A stretch of DNA of 64,000 bases, from NCBI RefSeq assembly GCF_000003195.3, contig NC_012870.2, forward strand, positions 27,362,202 through 27,426,201, in the 5' to 3' direction. This stretch comes from Sorghum bicolor. Taxonomy: Eukaryota > Streptophyta > Magnoliopsida > Poales > Poaceae. The notes below the pieces were generated by a model that made no database searches, was not told the origin of the DNA, and saw only the letters and a list, made by a program, of their open reading frames with translations. The number at the start of each line of letters is the position of its first letter. Within the stretch, counting starts at the first letter, position 1. Of this stretch, positions 23,144-35,558 are shown in pieces. The position numbers and the translations under genes are program-made.

Positions 23144-26100
23144 TCTCCTACAACTAAAAAAACTAAAGTGTGGATAATTTTTGGTTCGTCCGTCTGCTTG
23201 GCCACCTGCGAATGACGCCCCACTCGCAAGATTAGGAAGTTTTTGCCTCCGTTAATCAGGACATCTCTTTCCTCTCCAGCGCCACCAATCACGGGAGGAT
23301 TCATTGTTCGTACGCCGTAACCTGTGATCCCTCCCCTGCGATAGCGCCTCCCTACCCTTCTCTCTCGATACCGCCTCCAGCTACTCCCGTGATATGCGTC
23401 TCTGGCACACTTGCCCCCCCGCCTGCTCACACGCCCTCTTGCTCGCCCGGCACTGCGTTGTCGTGCACGCGCCGTAGCCATAGTCGCTGCGTCCACAGCA
23501 GCAGCGCCGTCAGGATCCACGACGACAGCGCCGCCACCACAGGGTCGAGCAGCCGCCTCACTCCACGACTGGTACGACTGCCCCATCTATCCTGGTGGAT
23601 GATGGCGCGCATAGCCCCTCCGTCCCAACCCCGGCGCTCAGATCTGCTGAGTAGGAGCGTGGCTGCAGGGCCTCGACACCGACACGACGACGAGGCCACA
23701 TCGGGCGTCACTTTCTCCATATCCTTAGATGTATGAGGCTCCTGCACTGAGGTTTCCATTCGAGCAGGAGGACCACCACCATTGGAGGATCTACATTCAA
23801 GCACTAGGATCAGCGTGGAGATACTAACTCGCAATGCTGTTTGTTACATACGTAGACCATACCTAAGTCAGCACTAATAAAAACTTATGAAATACCGCTG
23901 TCCAGTAATATTGTTATCGCTTACAGGGATTAGAATATGGCTCGTGAAGATGTTGCATCATTGGGACCACAAGCAGTCACCAAGACCCATCAGTTTTTTG
24001 ACTGGGAGAAGAAATCTGATAGGGGTTTCCTCCTCTTCATAGATGAAGCAGATGCTTTCTTATGTGAGTAAGTGAAAACAAAATATTCATATACTTTTCT
24101 TGTAGCCATCTTTGATTCACATATCTGTTGATCTCCATTTATTCAGTGAATGGTATCATTTAAAGAAATATACAGTGTCAGCGCATAACTGTAGATCAAT
24201 CCTGAAAGAACAAATATACAATGTAGAATATCTATCCATCAGATCTAATGCGATCATGTAATTGTGGAACAAAACTAATTTGTATATATGTCTTCAATTA
24301 AAGGGAGAAGTCATTTTGGAGCCATTCAATTACCATGTCGTGAGGTCATCACAGCAACATACTCCTATGAATTTCATGGCCACTTGATTACCATATCGTG
24401 AGATCATCATAGCCACATCAATGAATTTCACTTGGGCAAAAAATGAGATATAAGGTGAGGGACTATGGGGCATCACAGTTTGTGTTACACTATTTATTTA
24501 TTTATTTATTTTTGTTTATTTTCTGGTTTTGATGGTCACCAATTTAATAACACTGTTGATTGTGTCTCATTAGCAATATACAACAACAAGAGATGGTAAT
24601 AAAGTTATCTCTGGCTCTCTGCACCACAAAATGCATGTGGGAATGACCTTTATCTATTGTCTCTCATTAATAAGTGGAATACATATGTTGTACTAATCTC
24701 AAAAATTGGCAAATAGGAATATTCATGATATAGGTTTTAGCTTTAACTAATCGACACAAAATGGCTATCAGCTGCAAATGATTTCCTCATCTAAAGTTCC
24801 AGGAATATGTGTTTCCACCTATACTAATGGTTTAAATCAAGTTCAGAGGGACTACTGTTAGATTGCGAAGATCCTTCATCAGTTCAAGCTTCTCTGACTT
24901 TTAAGGCATACTGATATTATTGAGGAAAACATGTCATATTACATCTACTGAGGAAGGATTTCAAAGATATTTATGTTGTCTTTTGAACTAATGGATATCG
25001 ACATGGTAATTCAGGCTAATAGATATGATGGTACATTGCTCCTGACCCATGTGGGTCTTTCTTTACGAAATATTTCATATTGTTGTTTTGTTAATTAATC
25101 TACTCTTATTTCATGGCCTCCACCTTTGTGTTTAGTCTCAAACACCTATGTAATCTTGATTATATTGAGTTATTACTGCAACTTTGCAAAATTATATTAT
25201 TTCAAAAAAAAAGTGTTGTATGAAAGATCAGGCCGTGGATGATGCTCAATTTAAAGGCATTGGAAAAGTGAAGAGGGATCATCCTGCACGCTAATTTTAA
25301 AATGGAATTTGAGTTTGATCTGTTGCTGAACATTTAATTAGTTTTATCATGTGCTGAACATAGAGTTTGGCCAGAAAATATTTGCTGCGTAAAGTTATTT
25401 TTTATAGCATATCATAATTAACTCAAGAAAATAAAGTAATTTAGTTGGCAACTGTACATGCTATCTTCAGACCAAATGATTTGGAGTGAACCTTCAGCCG
25501 GCACAATGGAAAGATCTGAGGCTCAAAAGATTCATCTCGTAAATTATAGGTAAACTGTGTAATTAATTATTTTTTATCTATATTTAATGCTCTATACATG
25601 TGCTGCAAGATTCGATGTAACGGGGAATCTGAAAAATTTTACAATATTTTTTGGGAACTATATTGAACTAAAGCCTGAGTTTTTCAAATAGGCTTCGGCA
25701 TGCAAATTGTTTGTCACCTATACAAGATCTTTGCAGCTGCTGAGAAAAACATTTACAATGGTGCGTATTTTATTTTGGGTCACTTTTCTGATATATATAT
25801 ATATATATATAGTTTTTTCAATATTGATTTAGCATAACCAGTTTACTTCTCATAGTTTTGATGTGGTATATCAAGGAAATATTAATGAAAGAAAAATATA
25901 TCAAACAAATATGATCAGTTTTTATTTGTGTTTTGCTCTCCTATGCTTCATTTCTTTATCTCTTGATTTTGATATATGTCTTGCATACATTCATTGGAGA
26001 AAATCAGAGTACTCATTACGCGGCATTATGGTGCCATTAGTTTCTCCAATTTTACCCTTATTACAATTTAAATATATGATTAATTACTCATTGTTATTCA

Positions 26101-26283
26101 TCTACATCCACAGTCGCTGGCTACATCATGCTCTTTGTGATTGTTAATTTCATGAACATTGCTTTTGGACTAAATGTAACATCGGTATTTAATTTTACAG
26201 TAATATTATTTTATAGTGCGATCCATGTGTTTTTAGTGTAAAAGTTTTATTGTCCCGTAGCAACGCACGGGCATGCTACCTAG
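23144..26283 (+). mobile_element. Helitron carrying a captured gene fragment
   Basis: The 5' end tctcctacaactaaaaaaac follows an A. The 3' end has the hairpin cccgt-agcaacgc-acggg, then catgctacctag, followed by T, so the insertion is between A and T as expected for Helitrons. The size is about 3.1 kb and no helicase gene is seen, so it is non-autonomous. Inside are a GC-rich block of unknown origin (about 23260-23830), an ATAD3-like exon (23927-24067), and AT-rich DNA including a reverse-oriented Tourist-like relic (about 25505-25673) and an (AT)n run near 25789-25811. Confidence 0.75.
23927..24067 (+). pseudogene. ATAD3-type AAA+ ATPase exon fragment inside Helitron
   Basis: Follows an acag acceptor and reads, after a short frame disruption near 23938, EDVASLGPQAVTKTHQFFDW and then KKSDRGFLLFIDEADAFLCE. 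This matches the Walker B region of plant ATPase family AAA domain-containing protein 3 (LLFIDEADAFLCER); ATAD3 itself is a mitochondrial inner-membrane ATPase. It ends at a gtaagt-like donor. The preceding residues of the exon are damaged and no further ATAD3 exon was found nearby, so it cannot encode an active ATPase. It may still be transcribed from the start codon in atggctcgtg. Confidence 0.75.
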
Positions 26284-26524
26284 TGTTAGTACAAATTTTA
26301 TAATACATGTTCGGTTGCCCTTTCTTCTACAGTAACTTGCAGCCACTGCACCTGTGACTGTGAGGCAGTGATCAAAAGTGACAAGTGCAGCCACTGCCGC
26401 TAGAAAAACTATCAGCTAAATCAAGCCTTGTCTACTCAAATAGTTTTACCAAATTGCATATACTTTTTTTTGCACAACATAAATTTTAGGATTTATTTGG
26501 TACGATTTTCTCTCTCGACCTAAC

Positions 26525-26625
26525 CTGTTCGCTTATCTGAAAAGTCATGCCCGAAAAATACTGTTTGCTAATTTGTTATGGGAAAAAAAACACTACTAAT
26601 TCAGCAAATAAGCTCAAACGAACAG
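26525..26625. repeat. Short foldback MITE with ctgttcgctt ends
   Basis: About 100 bp, with ctgttcgcttat at the left and its imperfect complement (caaataagctcaaacgaacag) at the right. Related pieces, recognisable by gagcttatc and by ttttctctcac or similar, lie at 8052-8150, 34928-34975 and 37869-37971. Confidence 0.5.
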
Positions 26626-27032
26626 AACAATATTTTTTATAACTTCAACTTCTGTTCACTAGAAAATAGCTCATCTTCTTAAATTGTTTGGTCTGCCGGT
26701 AGAGCCTTAGACCAGTTTATAAGATTTTTCATCATATCGAATTTTTGAACTTATCTACACCTAATAATAAATTGTGAAAAATTTAGTTCACCACAGAATT
26801 CTGTTCACCATGAAATTCTGTCCACCAGTCCATCCGTATAGGACTATGATTCTTTACCTAATATTTAATCATGAAAATTTTAGTCTGCTCACTTCTTCTG
26901 TCCGCCTATAGTATATGAACACAGCCCGGCCGGGTCAGTTGAGTTCGAGTAGAATACGGAGTCCGATCCGTTTCCAAATTCCAGCAATGCAACAAATTAA
27001 TCACGGCATCGACGGACCCGGCTAATAAAAAA

Positions 27033-27485
27033 TCTATTGTAATATAGAACGTGTAAATCTTTACCTGATATTTAATCATAAAAATTTCAGTCTGTCCACT
27101 TTTTTATCCGCCAATAAATTATAAATTAGGAAAAAAAATTACGCAAGCCCGAGGGCTTGAACCCAACACCTAACGAACCAAAATCTACCTAGATACTAGA
27201 AAATCAAGAACATAATTAAAACCATTCTTTTCTTTTCTTAATCCTCAGCAAACAATCGTAAGAGTTTGCATAGGGCGAGCGGCGGGGCGTCATGCTGGAG
27301 TGGTAGACAAGAACCTTATGGTTAGTGTAGGACGTCGTGAAAGGTTAGTGAGACAGTGATCATGTGTGAGGTGCCAATTGTGGGTGCTAGAAGTCCAATG
27401 GAGAGAGAGGCAACTGAGGAGTGCATCATGCAGTTTACAACCATGCAATCCTTCTCTCGTAGCAACGCACGAGCATATTTTCTAG
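27033..27485 (+). mobile_element. Possible small Helitron (3' end clear)
   Basis: The 3' end has the hairpin ctcgt-agcaacgc-acgag, followed by catattttctag and T, very like the 3' end at 26283. The 5' end is uncertain; tctattgtaatatagaac after an A at 27033 is the best candidate. No coding content is recognisable. Confidence 0.4.
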
Positions 27486-27944
27486 TACATGAAATATTAA
27501 ATATAAATTAAAATAATAATTGTATAATTTATTGTAATTTGCGAGAGCTTAGTTAGTTTGTAGTCGTACAATAATTATTAAATATAAATGAAAATGTTAT
27601 AGTAACCAAATTAAAAAAATTGATCTAAACGAGCGTTAGTAGCGTATAAACATGGCTTTCGGTCTTAAATGCTTGACCTTGATTTTTGGGAGCCGAGAAG
27701 GATGCGTGTTGATGTTGTAATCCTATAGAAAAAACATGTTGATCGGTGTATTCCATACGGTGTTTTTTTAGCACTAATAGCATATTAGCATGGAGTATAT
27801 TATTGGCTTTTGCAACAACGACGTGACTCACTTTCCTTGCCTGTCATATGTTATCATCAGTTGTCTGTGTCTACTGTTCTCTTGCGCCTTTTTGTCCGTA
27901 GCTGTTGAAAAAAAGGCAATGCCAAACTCAATCTCCAAGACGAA

Positions 27945-28185
27945 GGGTCGTTTACTTCACCCCAAAACCAAAAACTTTTCAAGATTTCCTGTCACATCAA
28001 ATCTTACAGCACATGCATAGAGCACTAAATATAGACGAAAATAAAAACTAATTGCACAGTTTACCTGTAAATCAGGTGATGAATCTTTTAAGCCTAGTTA
28101 CTCTATGATTGGACAATATTTGTCAAATAAAAACAAAAGTGCTACAGTTTTGAAAATCAAAAAATTTTCAGAATTAAACAAGGCC
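27945..28185 (+). mobile_element. Tourist-like MITE, GGCCTTGTTTA family, copy 2 (diverged)
   Basis: Contains cttttcaagatttcctgtca, aaatatagacgaaaataaaa and attaaacaaggcc, like the other copies. The left terminal repeat has decayed (gggtcgtttacttc). Confidence 0.65.
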
Positions 28186-28582
28186 TAGTTATAGAGACAG
28201 AAACTTTGTAAAATGGTGTTTGGTTTCTAACTCCTAAAATTTAATCTTCGTCGCATCGAATGTTGGACACTAATTTAGAGTATTAAATATAGATTAAGTA
28301 TATAAAACATTGCACAGATTAGAACTAATTTGCGAAACAAATCTATTAAACCTAATTACTTGATGATGATGTGTTTGGTTGGAGGCTAAAAGTATAATAT
28401 GTTTTGTCTAATGCAAATTTATTATCATATTCTAATCATACACAATTATAATATTATAAACTAGCAAACGAATACATACACTTCACAACATAATTATATA
28501 TTTAAAAGATAAATCTTTTTTTTGGCTCATTTCTAAGTATTACACTCATAGTTAAGGACAAGGTATAGCAGTATTTTTCTAA

Positions 28583-28825
28583 GGCCTTGTTTACTTCCCA
28601 GAAAATTTTGCAAAATTTTTCATATTCTCCGTCACATCGAATCTTTAGACGCATGCATGGAGTATTAAATATAGACGAAAATAAAAACTAATTGCACAGT
28701 TTTGTCGAAATTGACCAGACGAATCTTTTGAGCCTAGTTAGTCCATGATTGGACAATATTTGTCAAATACAAACGAAAATGCTACGGTGTCCATTTCCCA
28801 AAATTTTTTGAAACTAAACAAGGCC
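28583..28825 (+). mobile_element. Tourist-like MITE, GGCCTTGTTTA family, copy 3
   Basis: Intact ends ggccttgtttacttcc and aaactaaacaaggcc are flanked by TAA on both sides (28580-28582 and 28826-28828). Confidence 0.85.
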
Positions 28826-28992
28826 TAATAAAAAATGGTGGTATGGTTGTATTTAGCAGTGAGGTAATAAATAGAGAGAGAGAGCAATGGAAAGAAGAAG
28901 AAAAAAAAACAAAATACACATATGGACCAAAAATGCTACTCTCTCGGTGTCATGATTTTGATTACAGAGCCAGACACGCCCTGACGCTCGAA

Positions 28993-29239
28993 GGCCTTGT
29001 TCAATTTTGCAAAATTTTTTAATTCTAATTACACAATTTGTCTATAATTTATGTTGTAGTACTTTCATTTGTATTTGATAAATATTGTCCAATCATGACT
29101 AATAAGACTCAAAAAATTTGTCTCATAAATTACAAGCAAACTATGTAATTAATTATTTTTTTTATCTATATTTAATGCTTTTATGAATATAAAAAAATTT
29201 TAAAATTTTTTTAGAACTAAACAAGCCCTAAACAAGGCC
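28993..29239 (-). mobile_element. Tourist-like MITE, GGCCTTGTTTA family, copy 4, upstream of CSLA
   Basis: Reverse orientation relative to the other copies, shown by attattttttttatctatat and taatgactc-like blocks read backwards. The right end has a doubled terminus (aaacaagccctaaacaaggcc). It ends about 320 bases before the CSLA start codon, so it forms part of that promoter or 5' leader. Confidence 0.65.
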
Positions 29240-29557
29240 TCAGTGGCCTGCTCTCGCTGCAGTTGCCCTGACCAGTCACTACTCCACTCCGAGCCTCCAA
29301 CCAAACACCGAGCGCGAGTACGTCCTGGTAACTTTCCCCACATCCGGCCAATCCAAAATGTGCTGGCTCCTCCTCTTCCTGGTCCTGGATGGCTCGGAGT
29401 CGCAGCCCACCACAGACCGCAGCTACCACCAGTACCCCCAATCCCTTTCAAAAAAGCGCAGGCAGACGAGAGCTGCTGCACGCGGCCGCACGCACACCCC
29501 TCCGCTTGGCTCTTCCGTTCCGTCCGCTCCAAGCAAGGCACCCCCATCCAATTCCAG

Positions 29558-32500
29558 ATGGCGGAAGCCTGGGCGGTTGCGGCGCTCACGGCCGCAGCGT
29601 GGGCGCTGCGGGCGGCGGTGTGGGCGTGCCTCGCCGCGTCGGCGATGCTCGTCGCCGAGGCCGCGTACATGGGCCTCGCCAGCCTCGTCGCCGCGATGCT
29701 GTGGCGCTGGCGCCGCCTCGACGAGAGGTACCGATGGGAGCCCATGCCCATGCCCGTGCCCGGGTCCGGCGCCGGGGGCCGCGACGACGTCGAGGCGGCG
29801 GCGGACTTCCCCATGGTGCTCGTGCAGATCCCCATGTACAACGAGAGGGAGGTGAGGCGCTCTCTACTTTTGGCTTTGGCCATCACAGCTACCTATATCT
29901 AAAATTATCTGTGTGCCCCCATTATATTAATTGATTGCTGGCCCATTCCCCTCCAACCTTTGCATTGCCTGTTATACGTCGCGATCATATCGCGAGAATT
30001 GTACTACTGCAACCGTACTAGGTAGGATGCGGCGTTATCAGTTTACCAGGTTTTAGACGTCGACCGTAGTTAGTAGGGCCGCAATACCTTAAATGCATCA
30101 TCATGCGGATCATTTCTGAGCACTTTATCGACCAAATTTGTGGGCGCGCTGTGTCTAATACACAATTACACATAAGGGTTCTTAGGGGGTCCTTTCTCTT
30201 GTTTCTGAATGAGATGGGGGAGTTTATTATGGATATGATTCAAAACAAAGTGTTAAGTGTGTCCTTGTGTTTCTTCTGTACTTTCTCAACTCTCAAGTTG
30301 CAAGGTGGAGCTAGTATCAGAAATGGGCCCCACTGTTTACGCGCAAGCTGCCTTTTGTTACTGCAATCATGATACTAGTACTAAGGCACAGTTATGGTTT
30401 TTTTTTTCGCTACAAGTGACGGCATTGTGGTTCAGTTATGAAAGAAAATCTGAAAAATACCATGGGAACCTAAGGAAAAAAAAAAGAATCCTATTAATGA
30501 GGACAAGTGGCACGCAATGCAGTGTGTGCTTGTGCTATCCTAGTATTGAGTAAAGGAAACCAGTGATGATTAAGATGGATGGGGACCGTCTCGTTTTTCT
30601 TGCTGTGCAGACACTGCCACTAAGCAAGTTTAGTCCTTTCTTTACATTGCTGGGCATTTGACTATCAACGCTAAAAAAACAATAGTTTTTCTTTTTCCAA
30701 AGTGTCTGAACAATGTTCCTGTGTGTCTTGCAATGTTATAAAGTTTCACACTGGATCATTGCAATGGTCATTTCTTTGTACAGGTGTACAAGCTATCCAT
30801 TGCTGCGGCGTGTGCCCTCACATGGCCACCAGACCGTATTGTAATACAAGTCTTGGATGATTCCACTGATCCGATTATTAAGGTACACCTTGGTTTCGGA
30901 GACATAGCTTATCTTGATTGACTAAAAGACTAGAGATATTCATATGATTTTGGGTCAAATTGTGGTAGATATGATGCATTTTAAAAGTTAATTGTGACTT
31001 GCAATTATAAAGGAATGATCATTTTATCATCATCAAATGGAGCATATGAGTGTTGATACTAATTTGCTAGGTTAGCTCCAACAACATTGTGTTGGTCTAA
31101 TGTATGTATGAATAAGATCATTAAGTCACTTAGCGAATATGGAAATATTGATGCTGACTAAAAAATTTAAAATTTAGTAATGCTTTGGATCAATATACTG
31201 GAATATATAGACAAAAAGGATTAACAAAGCTTCTGTATGTGGCTCCCCCCAGTCAGTATTAATTGGCGTTCAGACAAACAAAAAGTAACCAAGTCTAAGT
31301 CAGTTTAGTCCATCTGAAATGTCAACTACATCTGACTGGAGGTGGCACTAGATAATTTGATTACTGCATTGCCATTGTGTAAGATATAAAGATATTTGTG
31401 TTGGCTAGCAGCCTGGTATAATGCAAGTTACAGGATATTTTAAGTGTCTAGTATAAGGTTAGCTTAGTTTGTTCTGTTTTTTCTACAGAAAGGACATTTA
31501 GTATGTATGTTTTCAGTTCCCCCACATGCTAAATGCATCAAGAGCTTCCATTTCATGGTTGTATATAGAAAGTCATGCCACTGTAATATTTTGAAACCAT
31601 TTTCCTTGAATGCAGGAACTAGTGGAGCTTGAGTGCCAGGATTGGGCAACCAAAAAAATTAACATCAAGTATGAGGTTAGAGATAACAGAAAGGGATACA
31701 AAGCAGGTGCGCTGAAGAAGGGCATGGAACATATATACGCCAAGCAATGTGACTTCGTTGCTATCTTTGATGCCGATTTCCAACCTGAACCTGACTTCCT
31801 TTTAAAAACCATACCGTTTCTTGTGCATAACCCAAAGATTGCACTTGTACAAGCACGTTGGGAGTTTGGTAAGCATAAATATATCATTTTGTAGTCACAC
31901 ATATATTTTGGAATACTCTGTTTTTGGAGTTCCTACTTTATCTGTGAACAATATGTAGAAAATTTTAAAAAAAATGTTATGTGTGTGGTTCTGACACATG
32001 CAGTTGTCCACAACAAGTTTTATTCATGTCTAGTTATCTTTATTCATTAGAGATTATGTTGGTTTGGTTAATTTAGATTCTTTTGTCTATTTTAATTGTT
32101 TCATTACAGAGCTTATTCCTTAATTCTCAGGATTAGTCAATTCATCCTTGTAAGAGACATGGTATTTGCTCCTTTTAATTAACTAAAGACATCACCCAAG
32201 AACTCATGTGCTAACTTGGATGTGCATACCTGATTGGCATTTGGAATGTTTCCACCTTACATTGGATACGTGATATTCAACATTTAAATTGATAGTGTTA
32301 CCTGTATAGTTAAAAAGTTTATACACTCCCTCTGTCTCAAATACTTAACCTTATAGCATTCAAATTTTGTCCCAAAATAGTTGTCGTTCTCACTTCCCAA
32401 TGCACCCTTCTCTTCTCCCAATACGCCTTTTTCCTTTCCCAATACATCTCTCTATTTCTAGGGGTACTAAAGTTATTTACCTTGAGCATTTCTAGTATTT

Positions 32501-34394
32501 GTGATAGATCCTAAAACGTCTACTATTGTGGGACAGAGGGAGTATTTCTGATAATTTTGTCTGGACATGGAGAAATGTCATGTTATCTTTTAGTAAAGAC
32601 AGTTTTGTCCTGAATTAAAGAAACATTGTAATCTTTTAGTAGAGTGTTCAGAGTGGTGACAAAATCTCTGGTTTAGTACACAAATAAATGACAAAGTACA
32701 TAGTTTGTTAATTCTGTTTCATTAATGATCCTTTTGGGGAAGCTTTTTTGTACGCTCTTCAGTTTAGGCTCTTAATAACAAAATTTTGAGTGACACTGAC
32801 ACAGTAATATGTCAGCTGACAATTTTAAGCTGTAAAAGAGGTTCTGATTACTACTGATGTTCTGATGCAATTTCTTTGGATTTGCTATGGCAGTGGTCAT
32901 ATTGATAAAGTAAGCGACAAATTTTGTTCATTATGATTACAGGATGTTCCTGACCTGGCCTTTGCCGGGTGATTTTGCAGTGAACTATGATGTTTGCCTG
33001 ATGACAAGGATACAGAAGATGTCTCTGGACTATCATTTCAAAGTTGAGCAGGAATCGGGATCATTTGTGTATTCATTTTTTGGCTTTAATGGTAAGTGCC
33101 GGTTCGTAGCCATACACTGAGGTTCTGATTTTCCCTGATAAGTTTCTTGTCAGTTGTCACAGGATGGGGTGGGATAAACTATGTGAGAAGCAATAACTAT
33201 ATTCTGTTTACAGGTACAGCTGGTGTGTGGCGTGTATCTGCTATTAATCAGTCTGGAGGATGGAAAGATCGCACCACTGTAGAAGATATGGACCTGGCTG
33301 TACGGGCAGGCCTCAAGGGATGGGAATTCTTGTATGTTGGTGATATTAGGGTATTCCACTGATTCTCTGTGAACTTCGAACAGTTGTTTTCTTATGAAGC
33401 TATATATATTGTACCATGTCAGCATTACAATTATTGCAAATCTTATGCAGGTTAAGAGTGAACTACCAAGTACCTTCAAAGCCTACCGTCATCAACAACA
33501 TAGGTGGACCTGTGGTGCCGCTAATCTCTTCAGGAAAATGGCTTGGGAAATCATTACAAACAAGGTTTGTCTTCTTGGTCCTCACCTCACAAGGAATTAA
33601 CATGAGTTTGTTATGTTATAATTGCCATCTGCACATGATGCAGGAGGTGTCAATATGGAAGAAACACCATCTGCTATACAGCTTTTTCTTTGTCCGAAGG
33701 GTTATTGCTCCCCTTGTGACATTCTTGTTTTATTGTGTTGTCATCCCTTTGTCTGCCATGGTTCCTGGTGTCAGCATTCCTTTATGGGGGCTGGTCTATA
33801 TTCCCACTGCAATTACATGTATGAACGCCATAAGAAATCCTGGGTATGAATAATACAACAATGCACAACCTTCCATCTCCCGTCAATGTGTCCATCTTCA
33901 GATTATATTGTGTGATATATCAGGTCTCTCCATCTGATGCCCTTCTGGATTCTGTTCGAGAATGTTATGTCCATGCACCGCATGCGTGCTGCTGTAACTG
34001 GTTTACTTGAGACTGCACGTGCAAATGATTGGGTAGTCACTGAGAAGGTAGGAGATCTTGTGAAGGATGACCTGGATGTTCCACTCCTTGAACCAGTGAA
34101 GCCAACAGAATGTGTCGAGAGGTAACAGAAGAGGCTTACATAGTTCAATTCACTTTTTCAGTGTTGAAGGAATAAAGGATGAATACTGCTACTTGTTTAA
34201 TGTGCTTATTTTTCAATCATTGCCTTTGCAGGATTTATTTTCCTGAGCTCTTGCTTGCACTACTCCTCCTAATATGTGCTTCATATGACTTCGTACTTGG
34301 AAGCCACAAATACTATCTTTACCTATACCTCCAGGCCTTTGCATATGTTGTAATGGGGTTTGGTTTCGTTGGAACAAAAACTCCATGTTCATAG
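29558..34394 (+). CDS. CSLA: Glucomannan 4-beta-mannosyltransferase, cellulose synthase-like A
   Basis: Family GT2 Golgi membrane enzyme that builds the (gluco)mannan backbone from GDP-mannose. Nine exons: 29558-29851, 30784-30882, 31616-31868, 32981-33091, 33214-33350, 33451-33564, 33644-33843, 33924-34121 and 34232-34394. All introns are GT-AG, and the 1569 bases encode 522 residues plus stop with consistent phases. The N-terminal membrane segment covers about residues 3-45. Catalytic motifs are DDSTD (from 123), DAD (183-185), TVEDMD (274-279) and QQHRW (313-317). C-terminal membrane spans lie at about 345-395 and 475-515, and the protein ends KTPCS. The start was chosen at ccagATGgcg, directly before the first membrane span. 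The frame is open upstream to 29243, but that part is low complexity and lies next to a MITE. All catalytic residues are intact. Which CSLA paralogue it is cannot be told from this window. Confidence 0.95.
32334..32542. mobile_element. Stowaway-type MITE in CSLA intron 3
   Basis: Ends cactccctctgtctcaaata and tgtgggacagagggag are inverted and flanked by TA on both sides. Confidence 0.8.
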
Positions 34395-35558
34395 CTGCTG
34401 ACATAATGTTACTATTTCCCATTTGACAGTTAGTTCCTATGAATACTGCCACTATGCGCAAAGGTGAATTTTATCTGATGGTAGTGTTATTCAGGTTGCA
34501 GGGCCATGGTTAGTCTAGTGGGGTTGGGGTTGGGGGCTGGGTGGGGGTTGGGCCTTTGGTTCTTAGATTCCTAACAAGTTCCTCAACTACCACCGGTAAA
34601 CTCAGTTTTATGATTTGCCACTGGTAAACGCGTTTTCACTGACATACATGTGTTTTCTCAATAATCACCTTGTGCTAGATGTATTCATCTGTAACAGGTC
34701 CCATCTCAGAACTGAGAGTGTATTATTGGCATGGATTTCAGATTATGGATTCATGGTTGTAATAGGGAGAGAGGCAAGGTTGTATCCTAGCTGGATTTGG
34801 AACTTATTGTAGCATATTCTTATGATTGCCATTTGTAGATTGGCACTCAAAAGGATGTATGGGCATAACGAGAAGATGTTGAAAGATGAAATTAATTCTT
34901 GTATTGTGACATAGCAACAGCCATGTCCTGTTCGCTTGAGCTTATCTGCCGGTGAATAGTACTGTCCATTATGCAAATCAGAGCAATGTGTGTGTGTGTG
35001 GGGGGGGTCCTACATTGGTATCAAAGCATAAAGGGGGTCCTACATTGGTATCAAAGCATAAACCATATATTTCGTTGCATGACGATACCTATGCTACATA
35101 GTTATGTAGACCAGTAATTTTCCTTTTATACATGCCAGGGGAGATGATCATAAATGATTTGTATAAATGAAACAAAGATGGATAATAGGCAGTGCTGATG
35201 CAGCATCAATGTGAACGATGCAACCAAAGGCTTTTCATGGGGATGTAACAATAATTTTCTACAGGAACCATACTAGATGTCAAGAGCGAAGTGCAGCATA
35301 GCAGCTCCTAATTTACAATAGATGCAGAGCTGCCAAAGATCACAAAGGGCCGAGCTTAATATGCAGGTGCACATGCAAGGGACCTTTTTTCGTTTTTCCA
35401 AAAAAGGAAAGCAAAAGAGTGAAATAAAGGCAAAGTATTTTTTAATATAAAATATAGCCTTCCTTTTTTTGCTTTTCTTTTTTTTACATGTCTCATGAGA
35501 TGAGAGTTTATATCAATCATGTACAAATCGGATTAGAACATAATCTAATTTCCATTAT
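34395..35558. other. CSLA downstream region, no gene recognised
   Basis: Contains G/T-rich simple sequence (34988-35007), a 30-bp tandem duplication (35003-35062), a relic of the ctgttcgctt MITE (34928-34975) and AT-rich DNA. The first part probably holds the CSLA 3' UTR. Confidence 0.45.

Noticed and set aside
16947..26283. One giant Helitron from the start at 16947 to the end at 26283, which would include HGH1 exon 1
   Set aside because: HGH1 exon 1 joins exons 2-6 in correct phase as a normal gene, and a proper Helitron start (23144) exists for the 26283 end.
29243..29557. N-terminal extension of CSLA from an upstream Met
   Set aside because: The extension is low complexity, adjoins a MITE and would place about 105 residues before the first membrane span, unlike the family.
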